Assembly: GCA_900549685.1 (NCBI GenBank)
Contig: UROX01000097.1
Location: forward strand, 1-9,456
From: an uncultured Alistipes sp.
GTDB taxonomy: Bacteria; Bacteroidota; Bacteroidia; Bacteroidales; Rikenellaceae
Length of the DNA: 9,456 nt
Direction of reading: 5' to 3'
Shown: in pieces, positions 1 to 5,843 of the stretch
Position numbering within the stretch: the first letter of the stretch is position 1
Layout: each line of letters begins with the position of its first letter
The notes under the pieces: generated by a model
Seen by the model: the letters and a program-made list of their open reading frames with translations, nothing else
Told to the model about the DNA's origin: nothing
The model's database searches: none
Position numbers and translations under genes: made by a program

Positions 1-381
1 TCCGAAGCAATACGGATAAAGCGCTATTCCTGTGCGATTTATGCTTTATTGCATCACTCCGTTTTTTTAAGGGCACTTCTGAAAAGAATACACGGAAATC
101 GTCCGCCGTGCATAGCCGTCCGGCGTGATGTATTTTCGCGATTATACGATGCCTGAGCACCGACTTTTCCGTCGCTTCCGCGTCGTGCCTGAAGTCTCGA
201 CTGTGAAGTCGAAAGGGGGCTGCCTCGGAAACGCGGCTTGTGGCCGCGCATCGCTGCGGTCGGATCGAGAAATGTTTCGGCGCTTCGAGTGATCGAGGGG
301 CATCGAAATATGAGGCCCCGTTATCTTTTCTCGCGGTTCCGGATGCCGATTTTGCGGGAACCGGGGGCCTGCGGGCAATTG
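1..381. other. Gene-free left edge
   Basis: I see no convincing gene in these 381 bases. Reading frames here give arginine- and serine-rich products with no recognisable motif. A T-run at about 61-67 follows a weak hairpin (ATGC at about 42-45 with GCAT at about 52-55), but several bases separate stem and T-run, so it is at best a poor terminator of a gene left of the window. The right part, 313-370, holds a nested inverted repeat downstream of ridA, listed separately. No tRNA or riboswitch was recognised. Confidence 0.5.
313..370 (-). terminator. Nested inverted repeat just downstream of ridA, possible terminator
   Basis: Two perfect 7-base inverted repeats are nested. The outer pair is AGGCCCC (313-319) with GGGGCCT (364-370). 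The inner pair is CGGTTCC (334-340) with GGAACCG (357-363). On the right side the two arms touch; on the left side a 14-base bulge (320-333) separates them. The element starts 11 bases past the ridA stop on the minus strand, where a terminator would be expected. A clean T-run after the stem is missing (only a TATTT stretch), so intrinsic termination is uncertain; RNA 3'-end protection is an alternative. Confidence 0.4.
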
Positions 382-759
382 TTATTTTACCGCGACCGTT
401 TCGATCTCGACTTTGGCACCCATCGGCAGGGCGGCTACCTGGTAGCAGACGCGGGCGGGCATGTCGCAGGTGTAGAACCGGGCGTAGACGCCGTTCATGG
501 CCGCGAAGTCGCCCATGTCGGCGAGCAGAACCGTCGATTTGACGACGTGCGCTGCGGAGTATCCCGCTTCGGCGAGGATGGCCATCGTGTTTTTGAGGGC
601 CTGGCGGGTCTGTTCTTCGATGGATTCGGGCATCGTTCCGGTAGCCGGATCGATGGGCAGTTGTCCCGATACATACAGCGTCGTACCCGAAGTCTCTGTG
701 GCCTGGCTGTACGGACCTACGGCTTTCGGTGCATGGGGTGTGGAAATGATCTTTTTCAT
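382..759 (-). CDS. ridA: RidA family reactive intermediate/imine deaminase
   Basis: This 125-residue cytosolic protein has the full length of the RidA (YjgF/YER057c/UK114) family. The family forms trimers that hydrolyse reactive enamines and imines, such as 2-aminoacrylate made by PLP-dependent dehydratases, to keto acids and ammonia. Visible family features are the N-terminal AVGPYSQA segment (residues 13-20), YVSGQLPID (29-37), the QALKNTMAIL helix (53-62) and the C-terminal PARVCYQVAALP block (101-112). Arg103 matches the substrate carboxylate-binding Arg105 of E. coli RidA, and Glu120 in KVEIE matches its conserved Glu, so the active site looks intact. The ATG start is the natural family start. 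It is transcribed alone, divergent from the META lipoprotein gene, with a TAnnTTTG box 22 bases upstream. The family call is firm; the physiological substrate is not visible. Confidence 0.95.
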   Translation of the reverse strand: MKKIISTPHAPKAVGPYSQATETSGTTLYVSGQLPIDPATGTMPESIEEQTRQALKNTMAILAEAGYSAAHVVKSTVLLADMGDFAAMNGVYARFYTCDMPARVCYQVAALPMGAKVEIETVAVK

Positions 760-781
760 GCTAAAGAAGATTCGTTTCCGG

Positions 782-789
782 CAAATTTA
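782..789 (-). promoter_or_regulatory. Candidate Bacteroidota -7 box for ridA
   Basis: Read on the minus strand the sequence is TAAATTTG, an exact match to TAnnTTTG, the -7 element used by the Bacteroidota primary sigma factor. It ends 22 bases before the ridA ATG, giving a short leader. I could not find a clear TTG/TTTG -33 element at the usual distance. Confidence 0.55.
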
Positions 790-833
790 GTCCGAAGTCC
801 GGAAAGTCGGCTCGACGGAACGAAAATAAGTGC

Positions 834-841
834 TATTTTTG
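834..841 (+). promoter_or_regulatory. Candidate Bacteroidota -7 box for the META lipoprotein gene
   Basis: TATTTTTG matches TAnnTTTG exactly and ends 34 bases before the ATG at 876. Together with the minus-strand box at 782-789 it makes this gap a divergent promoter region. No good -33 element is visible. The leader that follows is A-rich (AAAAGAAGAATAATT), typical of Bacteroidota translation starts that lack a strong Shine-Dalgarno site. Confidence 0.55.
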
Positions 842-875
842 TAGTGTATTGCATTCGGATAAAAGAAGAATAATT

Positions 876-1301
876 ATGAAAACATTGCATTTTGTTCTGG
901 CGATCGCGCTGGCTTTCTCGCTGGTCGCCTGCTGCTCCTGCCGCAAAGGAAAGAAAAATGCCAAACCGCTGACCGAAACGACATGGTCGCTGGTCGAATG
1001 GAACGGACAGCCTTTCCGGGCCGAAGGCAATTATACGCTCGTCTTTCGGAAAGACGAAGCGCGTTTCGGCGGTGTCGGCGACTGCAATTCCATTATGGGC
1101 AATTATACGGTTTCGGATAAGGGGCGGATCGCTCTGAACTCCGTGGCCTCTACGCGGGCCATGTGTCCGGAGCAGGAACGTGAGGACCGGTATATCCGCG
1201 ATCTGGAAAAGATCGATTCGTACCGGATCGACGGCGATATGCTGATGCTGATGCGCGACGGCGAATTGCTGATGGTCATGGAAGCCGTCCCGGCCGAGTA
1301 G
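876..1301 (+). CDS. META domain (HslJ-like) lipoprotein
   Basis: A 141-residue exported lipoprotein. Residues 1-18 form a short charged then hydrophobic signal peptide ending in the lipobox LVAC, so Cys19 is the predicted lipidated residue. Cys20 and Cys22 follow in an unusual CCSC cluster, then a basic linker. Residues about 32-138 form one META domain: TTWSLVEWNG (35-44), GDCNSIMGNYTV (68-79) and STRAMCPEQE (92-101) are its signature blocks, with conserved Cys70 and Cys97. The family includes E. coli HslJ, a heat-induced envelope protein linked to novobiocin tolerance; its biochemical role is unknown. An in-frame TTG at 849 would add nine residues (HSDKRRIIM-type extension) before the signal peptide; I chose the ATG because the signal peptide begins there and the -7 box leaves a suitable leader. 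The gene stands alone, so it does not point to a pathway. A stress-related envelope role is inference. Confidence 0.9.
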   Translation: MKTLHFVLAIALAFSLVACCSCRKGKKNAKPLTETTWSLVEWNGQPFRAEGNYTLVFRKDEARFGGVGDCNSIMGNYTVSDKGRIALNSVASTRAMCPEQEREDRYIRDLEKIDSYRIDGDMLMLMRDGELLMVMEAVPAE

Positions 1302-1425
1302 TTGCCGAGTTTCGGGATCGGGAGTGCTCACCCCTCCCCGGATGCCGTGCGTCAGGCATGGAACGAAGCGGGACGACTCGCTTACCGGCCGGAAGGGAAG
1401 CGGAAAACCGATACGAAGATATGCG

Positions 1426-1457
1426 AAGGCTGTCTGCGATATGCAAGGCAGCCTTTT
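1426..1457 (+). terminator. Possible terminator of the META lipoprotein gene
   Basis: AAGGCTG (1426-1432) pairs with CAGCCTT (1449-1455). A second short pairing, TGC (1435-1437) with GCA (1443-1445), lies inside after a small internal loop, and the stem ends in TTTT (1454-1457). It is the first terminator-like structure on the plus strand after the stop at 1301, but it lies 125 bases downstream and the T-run is short. Confidence 0.45.
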
Positions 1458-1713
1458 GCGGATGGTTTGCGTTTCGGAGAGCTGTTTTTCGAAGGCTCCG
1501 TTCTTCGGGTTTTGGGGCGCTGCGGACGCTTCCGGTGCCGATGTCCGGCCTGTGCCGGACCGCGAACCGGAAAACGATGCGGTGCGAGAAAGCAGCCGCT
1601 CGGCGGAGCATCCTCGGGCTTTTTCGGATGCCGGTCGGCTGTTCGAAAGCCGGTCCGAGAAGCGGTCCTGTGCTGCGTGCCGCGGATGCTGCCGGACGAA
1701 AGGAATACATGCG

Positions 1714-1755
1714 AAAACGCTTCCGACCACCTGAACCGGTGGCGGAAGCGTTTTT
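1714..1755 (-). terminator. Strong, probably bidirectional terminator after the sugar transporter gene
   Basis: A 12-base arm AAAACGCTTCCG (1714-1725) continues, after one bulged A (1726), into CCACC (1727-1731). It pairs with GGTGG (1738-1742) plus CGGAAGCGTTTT (1743-1754) around a six-base loop. Both strands end in a T-run: four T on the minus strand and five T on the plus strand (1751-1755). It begins 17 bases past the transporter stop, so its main role is ending that minus-strand transcript. It can also catch plus-strand read-through from the META gene. Confidence 0.85.
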
Positions 1756-1771
1756 CGTTCGGATTCGACAC

Positions 1772-2773
1772 TCAGGCTCCGGCGTATACGAGGAAGCCCA
1801 GCCCGATGATGAACAGTACGAACATCGCGACGTTCAGCCTGTCGGAGGCTTTCGGGGCGCCCCGGAACTCTTTCCAGATGAGAATGCCCCACAGGGCCGA
1901 CACGAGCGTGGCGCCCTGTCCCAATCCGTAGGAGATGGCGGCTCCGGCCTGTTCGGACGCGATCATGCTGAAGGACTGGCCCAGGCACCAGATGGCGCCG
2001 CCCAGCAGACCGACCGTGTGGGTGCGTGCGTCGCCCCGGAAATAGCCTTTCGGCGAGATGGGTGCACCCTCCACGGGATGCCTCATTGCGATGGTGTTGA
2101 ATACGAAATTGCTGGCGAAGACGCCCAGTGCGAATACGAACACGGCGGTGTAGGGCGTCAGCGTGCCGGGGGCGGGGGCGGCGAAGTGTCCGAGATCCAT
2201 CGAGGCGGCCACGAACCGGTAGAAAAATGCCATGATGATCCCCGCGGCGATCGAGAGGCAGATTCCTTTGGCGGGCACTTTTTTCGATCCGGTCAGCATC
2301 TTTCTATAGGCCAGTCCGTTGAGGACGATGGCCGCGGCGATGAGTGCCACGCCGGCGAAAATGAAGGCCGGTTCGCCTTTGGCTGCGCCGAAGTAGTTGA
2401 TGAGCACGCCGAGCACCAATGCCAGTCCGATGCCGACCGGAAAAGCTACCGACAGGCCGCAGATGGCGATGGCCGCCGCCAGCAGGATGTTGGCCGCGTT
2501 GAAGACGATGCCGCCGAGGAATGCACTGCCGAGGTTGCCGGCCGATGCCTGACGCAGGTCGTCGAGAAAACTCCGGCCTTCGCTGCCCATGCTGCCGAGC
2601 GTGAAGGCCGACAGGATCGAGAACAGCAGCAGCCCGATGACATAGTCCCAGTAGAAATATTCGTATCTCCATGTTTTGGCAGCCAGTTTCTGGGTGTTGC
2701 CCCACGATCCCCAGCAGAGCATCGTGACGACGCAGAAGACGACGGCCAGCGTGTAGTTGTTTACGATATACAT
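1772..2773 (-). CDS. GRP family (RhaT/RbsU-like) sugar transporter
   Basis: A 333-residue, very hydrophobic inner membrane protein with about ten membrane segments, the size and pattern of the glucose/ribose porter (GRP) branch of the drug/metabolite transporter superfamily, which couples sugar uptake to a proton gradient. The N-terminal helix has TMLCWGSWGNTQKLA (residues 17-31), followed by WRYEYFYWDYVIG. The C-terminal half has GLLGGAIWCLGQSFS and the end-of-helix LIWKEFRG, which resembles the LGG..W.....F and LKEW segments of E. coli RhaT. The ATG gives a natural start at the first helix. The gene lies downstream of the ribokinase gene on the same strand but 387 bases away, so they are co-oriented but may have separate promoters. 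That neighbour makes ribose or a similar sugar a plausible substrate. This is inference; members in Bacteroidota are often labelled only as DMT permeases. Confidence 0.85.
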   Translation of the reverse strand: MYIVNNYTLAVVFCVVTMLCWGSWGNTQKLAAKTWRYEYFYWDYVIGLLLFSILSAFTLGSMGSEGRSFLDDLRQASAGNLGSAFLGGIVFNAANILLAAAIAICGLSVAFPVGIGLALVLGVLINYFGAAKGEPAFIFAGVALIAAAIVLNGLAYRKMLTGSKKVPAKGICLSIAAGIIMAFFYRFVAASMDLGHFAAPAPGTLTPYTAVFVFALGVFASNFVFNTIAMRHPVEGAPISPKGYFRGDARTHTVGLLGGAIWCLGQSFSMIASEQAGAAISYGLGQGATLVSALWGILIWKEFRGAPKASDRLNVAMFVLFIIGLGFLVYAGA

Positions 2774-3160
2774 GACGTTGTGTGTTTGATCGGTTGTTTT
2801 CGGATAAAGTTTTTTAAGTAGGTTCTCCGGAGGCGGTCCGTTTCCCCTGTCCGGTTCGGGCCGGTACTTTTTCGTATCCGTCCGTTCGGAGAGGGGTGCG
2901 ATTACGGCATTTTCGGAAATTCATTCCGTCTTCTTCCCGTGTCCCGCAGGGGAGCGGTGCACGCTCGCCGAATCTTCGCTTCCTGCTGCCCGCATCGTTC
3001 GTGTCTATTTCGGCGGTGCGCTGGCAGGAAAGAGTGTGTTCCGGTGCGAAGTTGCGGCGGAAAATACAGATCGGCCGTAGCAACCTGCGTTCGGACAGTG
3101 GACGAGTGGAGTCGTTCCGGAATCAGCGGAAGGGTTCTCCGGTCCGTCGCGGCGGGAAGC
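2774..3160. other. 387-base gap between ribokinase and transporter genes
   Basis: No convincing gene. The longest minus-strand frame here (about 2814-3083) gives an Arg-rich product without motifs, and plus-strand frames are equally featureless. The part next to the transporter start (about 2774-2825) is A/T-richer than the rest, with a T6 run near 2810, and is the likely place for a transporter promoter, but I found no TAnnTTTG match on the minus strand. No clear terminator for ribokinase is visible. No known riboswitch or operator was recognised. Confidence 0.45.
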
Positions 3161-4087
3161 TCAGAGCCGGAACTCGTCTACCTCGTTGCGGTACGGAGCC
3201 GATGCCTGCGCTCCGGCCCGGGTGACCGAGATGGCGGCCGCTTTGGCGGCGAAATGGACGGCGGCTTCCAGGTCGAGTCCTTCGGCCAGGGCCGTCGCCA
3301 CGCCCGCATTGAACACGTCGCCGGCAGCCGTCGTGTCTACGGCCGCTACGCTGTGGGCCTCGACGAGCGTGCTCGTCCGTTCGTCGCAGATCAGTGCGCC
3401 CTGTGCTCCGAGCGTGACGATGACGTTGCAGACGCCCATGCCGATGATTTTCCGGGCCGCCTGTTCGGCCGTTTCTATCGAGTCGATTTCGATGCCCGAA
3501 ATCGCCTGCGCTTCGGTTTCGTTCGGCGTAATCAGATAGAGGTTCGCCAGCAGTTGGGGCGACAGCACGGCGGCGGGAGCCGGATTCAGAATGACCCGTT
3601 TGCCCCTGCGGACGGCTTCGGCGGCAGCGCATTCGATTGTCTCCATCGGGGTTTCGAGCTGCATGAGCACCCATTCGCACGCATCCAGTGCGGCCCCCGC
3701 CCGTTCGATGTCCGGCGGGAGCAGGGCGGCGTTGGCGCCTGAAGCCACGACGATGGAGTTTTCCGCATGGCTGTCCACGGCGATCAGTGCCACGCCCGAA
3801 GGGCGGTCGGCGTCGGTGTAGACATAGGTCGTGTCGATCCCCTCGTCGGCGAGTCTCCGCCGGGTGTCGGCCCCGAACATGTCGTTGCCCGTTTTGCAGA
3901 CGAACGTGACGTCGGCGCCCAGCCGGGCGGCCGCCACGGCCTGATTGGCGCCCTTGCCGCCCGGATTCATCATAAAAATACCGCCCAGTACCGTTTCTCC
4001 GGGTCGGGGCAGGCGGTCGGTACGGACGACCATATCGGTGTTGGTACTTCCGATGACCAGAATTTTGTTTTTTCGAAGCGAGTTCAT
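3161..4087 (-). CDS. rbsK: Ribokinase (PfkB family carbohydrate kinase)
   Basis: A 308-residue cytosolic sugar kinase that phosphorylates ribose (or a similar sugar) to the 5-phosphate with ATP. All main PfkB/ribokinase blocks are present: GSTNTDMV (13-20), the sugar-binding NPGGKGANQA (41-50), KTGNDMFG (65-72), NPAPA (168-172), TPNETEA (187-193), VTLGAQGA (224-231) and the anion-hole/catalytic block DTTAAGDVFNAG (251-262) with Asp257 as the predicted base. The same DTTAAGD form occurs in E. coli RbsK. The C-terminal SVTRAGAQASAP (287-298) fits the potassium-binding and lid region of ribokinase rather than of fructokinase. The ATG at 4087 was chosen; an in-frame TTG at 4114 adds nine polar residues that are not needed. 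The transporter gene follows on the same strand. The family is firm; ribose as the true substrate is likely but not proven from sequence. Confidence 0.9.
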   Translation of the reverse strand: MNSLRKNKILVIGSTNTDMVVRTDRLPRPGETVLGGIFMMNPGGKGANQAVAAARLGADVTFVCKTGNDMFGADTRRRLADEGIDTTYVYTDADRPSGVALIAVDSHAENSIVVASGANAALLPPDIERAGAALDACEWVLMQLETPMETIECAAAEAVRRGKRVILNPAPAAVLSPQLLANLYLITPNETEAQAISGIEIDSIETAEQAARKIIGMGVCNVIVTLGAQGALICDERTSTLVEAHSVAAVDTTAAGDVFNAGVATALAEGLDLEAAVHFAAKAAAISVTRAGAQASAPYRNEVDEFRL

Positions 4088-4111
4088 GGCAGTCGTTTTT
4101 TTGTAGTTGCA

Positions 4112-4118
4112 CAAAATA
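4112..4118 (-). promoter_or_regulatory. Weak candidate -7 region for ribokinase
   Basis: The minus strand reads TATTTTG, one base shorter than the TAnnTTTG consensus, and ends 24 bases before the ribokinase ATG. The position is right and the leader is A-rich, but the match is imperfect and no -33 element is clear. Confidence 0.3.
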
Positions 4119-4252
4119 GGGTTTTATTCCGAGGAAAGCAATCTTTCTCGCGGAACGACGGATGTTTTCTGCCCTCCGAAACGGATCTCGCACTGTCGGC
4201 GACCGTTCGCCGGCCATCGGTTCCCGTCGTAGGATTTCCCGTGTTTTTTCCG

Positions 4253-4260
4253 TATTTTTA
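4253..4260 (+). promoter_or_regulatory. Weak candidate -7 region for the metallophosphatase gene
   Basis: TATTTTTA matches TAnnTTTG except for the last base and ends 25 bases before the ATG at 4286, a spacing like that of the other candidate promoters in this window. It lies in the 198-base divergent gap shared with the ribokinase gene. Confidence 0.3.
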
Positions 4261-4285
4261 TCCGGTCGAACCTAAACGAAATCCT

Positions 4286-5464
4286 ATGCGAAAAATTTTC
4301 TTTTTGCTTGCCATACTGTTTTCAGGTATGTGCCTCCGTGCTCAAAATCCGTTCCGCATTACGTTCGGACCCTACTTGCAGAACGTGACGGCCGACGGAG
4401 CGACCGTTATCTGGGGAACTTCGGCCGATGCGCTCTCGTGGGTCGAAGTGGCACCCGACGACGACAATCATTTCTATGCCGAGGAACGTCCGCAGTTTTT
4501 CGAGACCATGCTGGGCAAACGGACGGTCGGACGCCTGCATACGGTCCGTGTGACGGGGCTTTCGCCCGCCACCGTATACCGGTATCGGGTCTGCTCGAAA
4601 GAGGTCATGGAACAGTCTCCCTATCTGGTCCGTTACGGACAGACGATCTGTTCCGACGTCTATCGCCGGAAACCGTATTGTTTCCGCACGCCCGATGCCG
4701 ACCGGAAGACAACCTCTTTCGTCATGGTGAACGATGTACACGAGAACAGCGAGATGCTGGCCGCGCTGCTGGGCGATGTGAAAAAGGAGAACTGCGACTT
4801 CGTTTTCTTCAACGGCGACATGGTCAATAACATGAGCGGCGAACAGCAGCTCGTGGACGGTTTCCTGGCCAAATCGACGGAACTGTTCGCGGCCGAAATC
4901 CCGTTCTTTTTCGCCCGGGGCAACCACGAGACGCGCGGCCTGTTTTCCGATCGCTATCTCGACTATTTCCCGACCTCGACCGGACAGCCCTACTATTCGT
5001 TCCGGGAGGGACCGGTCTTTTTCATCGTCATGGACGGCGGCGAGGACAAGCCCGACAGCGACATAGAGTATTACGGACTGGCCGATTTCGACCGTTACCG
5101 GGCCGATCAGGTGGCTTGGATACGGCGTACGGTCGCCTCCGAGGAGTTCCGCTCGGCTCCGTTCCGCGTCGCGGTCATCCATGTCCCTCCCGTGGGCGGA
5201 ACGTGGCACGGCACGCTCGAACTCCGCAAGCATTTCGTCCCCGTGCTCAACGAGGCCGGGATAGACGTGATGTTGTGCGGCCATCTGCACAAGCACCGTT
5301 ATATCGCCGCGGGCGAAGAGGGGTGCGATTTCCCGGTGCTCATCAACGCACAGGGCCATGCCCTCGACGTGCAGGCCACGGAGAACGAGATGGTGCTGAA
5401 GATCAGGGATACGGAAAAACGGCCGGTCAAGGAAATCGTCCTCAAGGCCGGAGAGCGCAGATAG
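4286..5464 (+). CDS. Secreted metallophosphatase with purple-acid-phosphatase-like N-terminal domain
   Basis: A 392-residue exported enzyme. Residues 1-19 are a signal peptide (basic MRK, then a hydrophobic core) with a likely cleavage after CLRA, before Gln20. Residues about 22-135 look like the fibronectin-III-like domain of purple acid phosphatases (GPYLQNVTADGATVIWGT, and GLSPATVYRYRV at 91-102). Residues about 143-365 form a calcineurin-like phosphoesterase domain with all metal and substrate motifs: D150-V-H152, GD at 177-178, GNHE at 212-215, His299 in VIHVPP, and GHLH at 332-335. The protein should hydrolyse phosphate esters in the periplasm or outside, using two metal ions. Motif I is DxH rather than the GDxG...Y of true purple enzymes. 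The frame stays open far upstream, over the ribokinase gene, but the signal peptide fixes the start at 4286. It is a single-gene unit with no obvious terminator nearby. The exact substrate is unknown. Confidence 0.88.
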   Translation: MRKIFFLLAILFSGMCLRAQNPFRITFGPYLQNVTADGATVIWGTSADALSWVEVAPDDDNHFYAEERPQFFETMLGKRTVGRLHTVRVTGLSPATVYRYRVCSKEVMEQSPYLVRYGQTICSDVYRRKPYCFRTPDADRKTTSFVMVNDVHENSEMLAALLGDVKKENCDFVFFNGDMVNNMSGEQQLVDGFLAKSTELFAAEIPFFFARGNHETRGLFSDRYLDYFPTSTGQPYYSFREGPVFFIVMDGGEDKPDSDIEYYGLADFDRYRADQVAWIRRTVASEEFRSAPFRVAVIHVPPVGGTWHGTLELRKHFVPVLNEAGIDVMLCGHLHKHRYIAAGEEGCDFPVLINAQGHALDVQATENEMVLKIRDTEKRPVKEIVLKAGERR

Positions 5465-5843
5465 CCCGTCCCGTCGAAGAAGCGGAACCGATCCGGATGA
5501 CGCGGTTTGCGGTCGCTGTTGCGGTCTGCGGCGGTCTGCTCGGAGGTTCAAGATTTCGGTTGGCTATGCTTCGGTGCGGCTAAATTTCCGGCCGGTCCGA
5601 TAGGACCGATGCCTGTGTCGCTGCCGCGGTTTCTCGGGCGGTTCGTGTTCGATGCCGTCCGACCCTGTGTCGCGTCGGCGAAGAATTGGCTCGAGGATGT
5701 TCGTCCGGCTCCGGCGGAGCATTGGCTGTCCGGGGAACGAACAGCCTTCCCGTGGCGGCCGGTGCGCATGGAACGGAAGATAAAAACACGAAGCCCGGGG
5801 GAAACGTTTCCCCCGGGCTTCGCATTTCTTCATGCGAGAACGA
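5465..5843. other. 379-base gene-free gap between convergent genes
   Basis: No gene is supported between the metallophosphatase stop (plus) and the cydB stop (minus). Translations in every frame lack motifs. Visible items are a G/C/T-rich stretch with repeated TTGCGGTC (about 5507-5526), a small hairpin CGGTCC-GATA-GGACCG (5593-5608) without a T-run, a 10-base direct repeat CCTGTGTCGC (5612-5621 and 5664-5673), and the strong palindromic terminator at 5790-5821. I see no clear terminator for the metallophosphatase gene before that palindrome. Confidence 0.5.
5781..5821 (-). terminator. Terminator of the cyd operon, a perfect 32-base palindrome
   Basis: Bases 5790-5821 are a perfect inverted repeat: the left arm GAAGCCCGGGGGAAAC (5790-5805) is the exact reverse complement of the right arm (5806-5821). 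On the minus strand the stem is followed after three bases by a T5 run (complement of AAAAA at 5782-5786), giving a classic intrinsic terminator that begins 22 bases past the cydB stop. On the plus strand the stem is followed only by GCATTTCTT, so it may also end metallophosphatase transcripts, less efficiently. Confidence 0.88.

Larger units (their letters stand above)
1302..1771. other. 470-base gene-free gap between convergent genes
   Basis: This gap lies between the stops of the META lipoprotein gene (plus) and the sugar transporter gene (minus). It stays GC-rich, so frames are open by chance, but the translations are rich in Arg, Pro and Ser with no family motif. It contains two terminator-like hairpins (1426-1457 and 1714-1755) and one strong stem without a T-run (GTCCGGC at 1543-1549 with GCCGGAC at 1554-1560, loop CTGT). 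I see no gene remnant that I can name. Confidence 0.5.

Noticed and set aside
1543..1560. A perfect 7-base stem with CTGT loop as a terminator
   Set aside because: No T-run follows on either strand, so it is only noted as structure in the gap.
756..1988. A 410-residue minus-strand frame over the META gene and the following gap
   Set aside because: It is antisense to a recognised lipoprotein gene, overlaps the transporter end and the terminator, and contains no recognisable domain.
1358..2821. A 487-residue plus-strand open frame across the transporter gene
   Set aside because: It is the antisense shadow of a well-supported transporter and crosses a strong terminator; its composition is low in hydrophobic residues and featureless.
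2814..3083. An 89-residue minus-strand frame between ribokinase and the transporter
   Set aside because: The position would suit an operon gene, but the sequence is Arg-rich without any pattern, has no plausible start context and looks like chance in GC-rich DNA.
3767..4285. A 173-residue in-frame extension upstream of the metallophosphatase start
   Set aside because: It runs antisense to ribokinase, has no family resemblance, and would bury the clear signal peptide that begins at 4286.
5541..5560. A GGTTCAAG segment resembling a tRNA T-arm
   Set aside because: No acceptor, D-arm or anticodon pairing could be formed around it, so it is not a tRNA.
5593..5608. The CGGTCC-GATA-GGACCG hairpin as terminator of the metallophosphatase gene
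   Set aside because: The stem is short, over 120 bases past the stop, and not followed by T residues.
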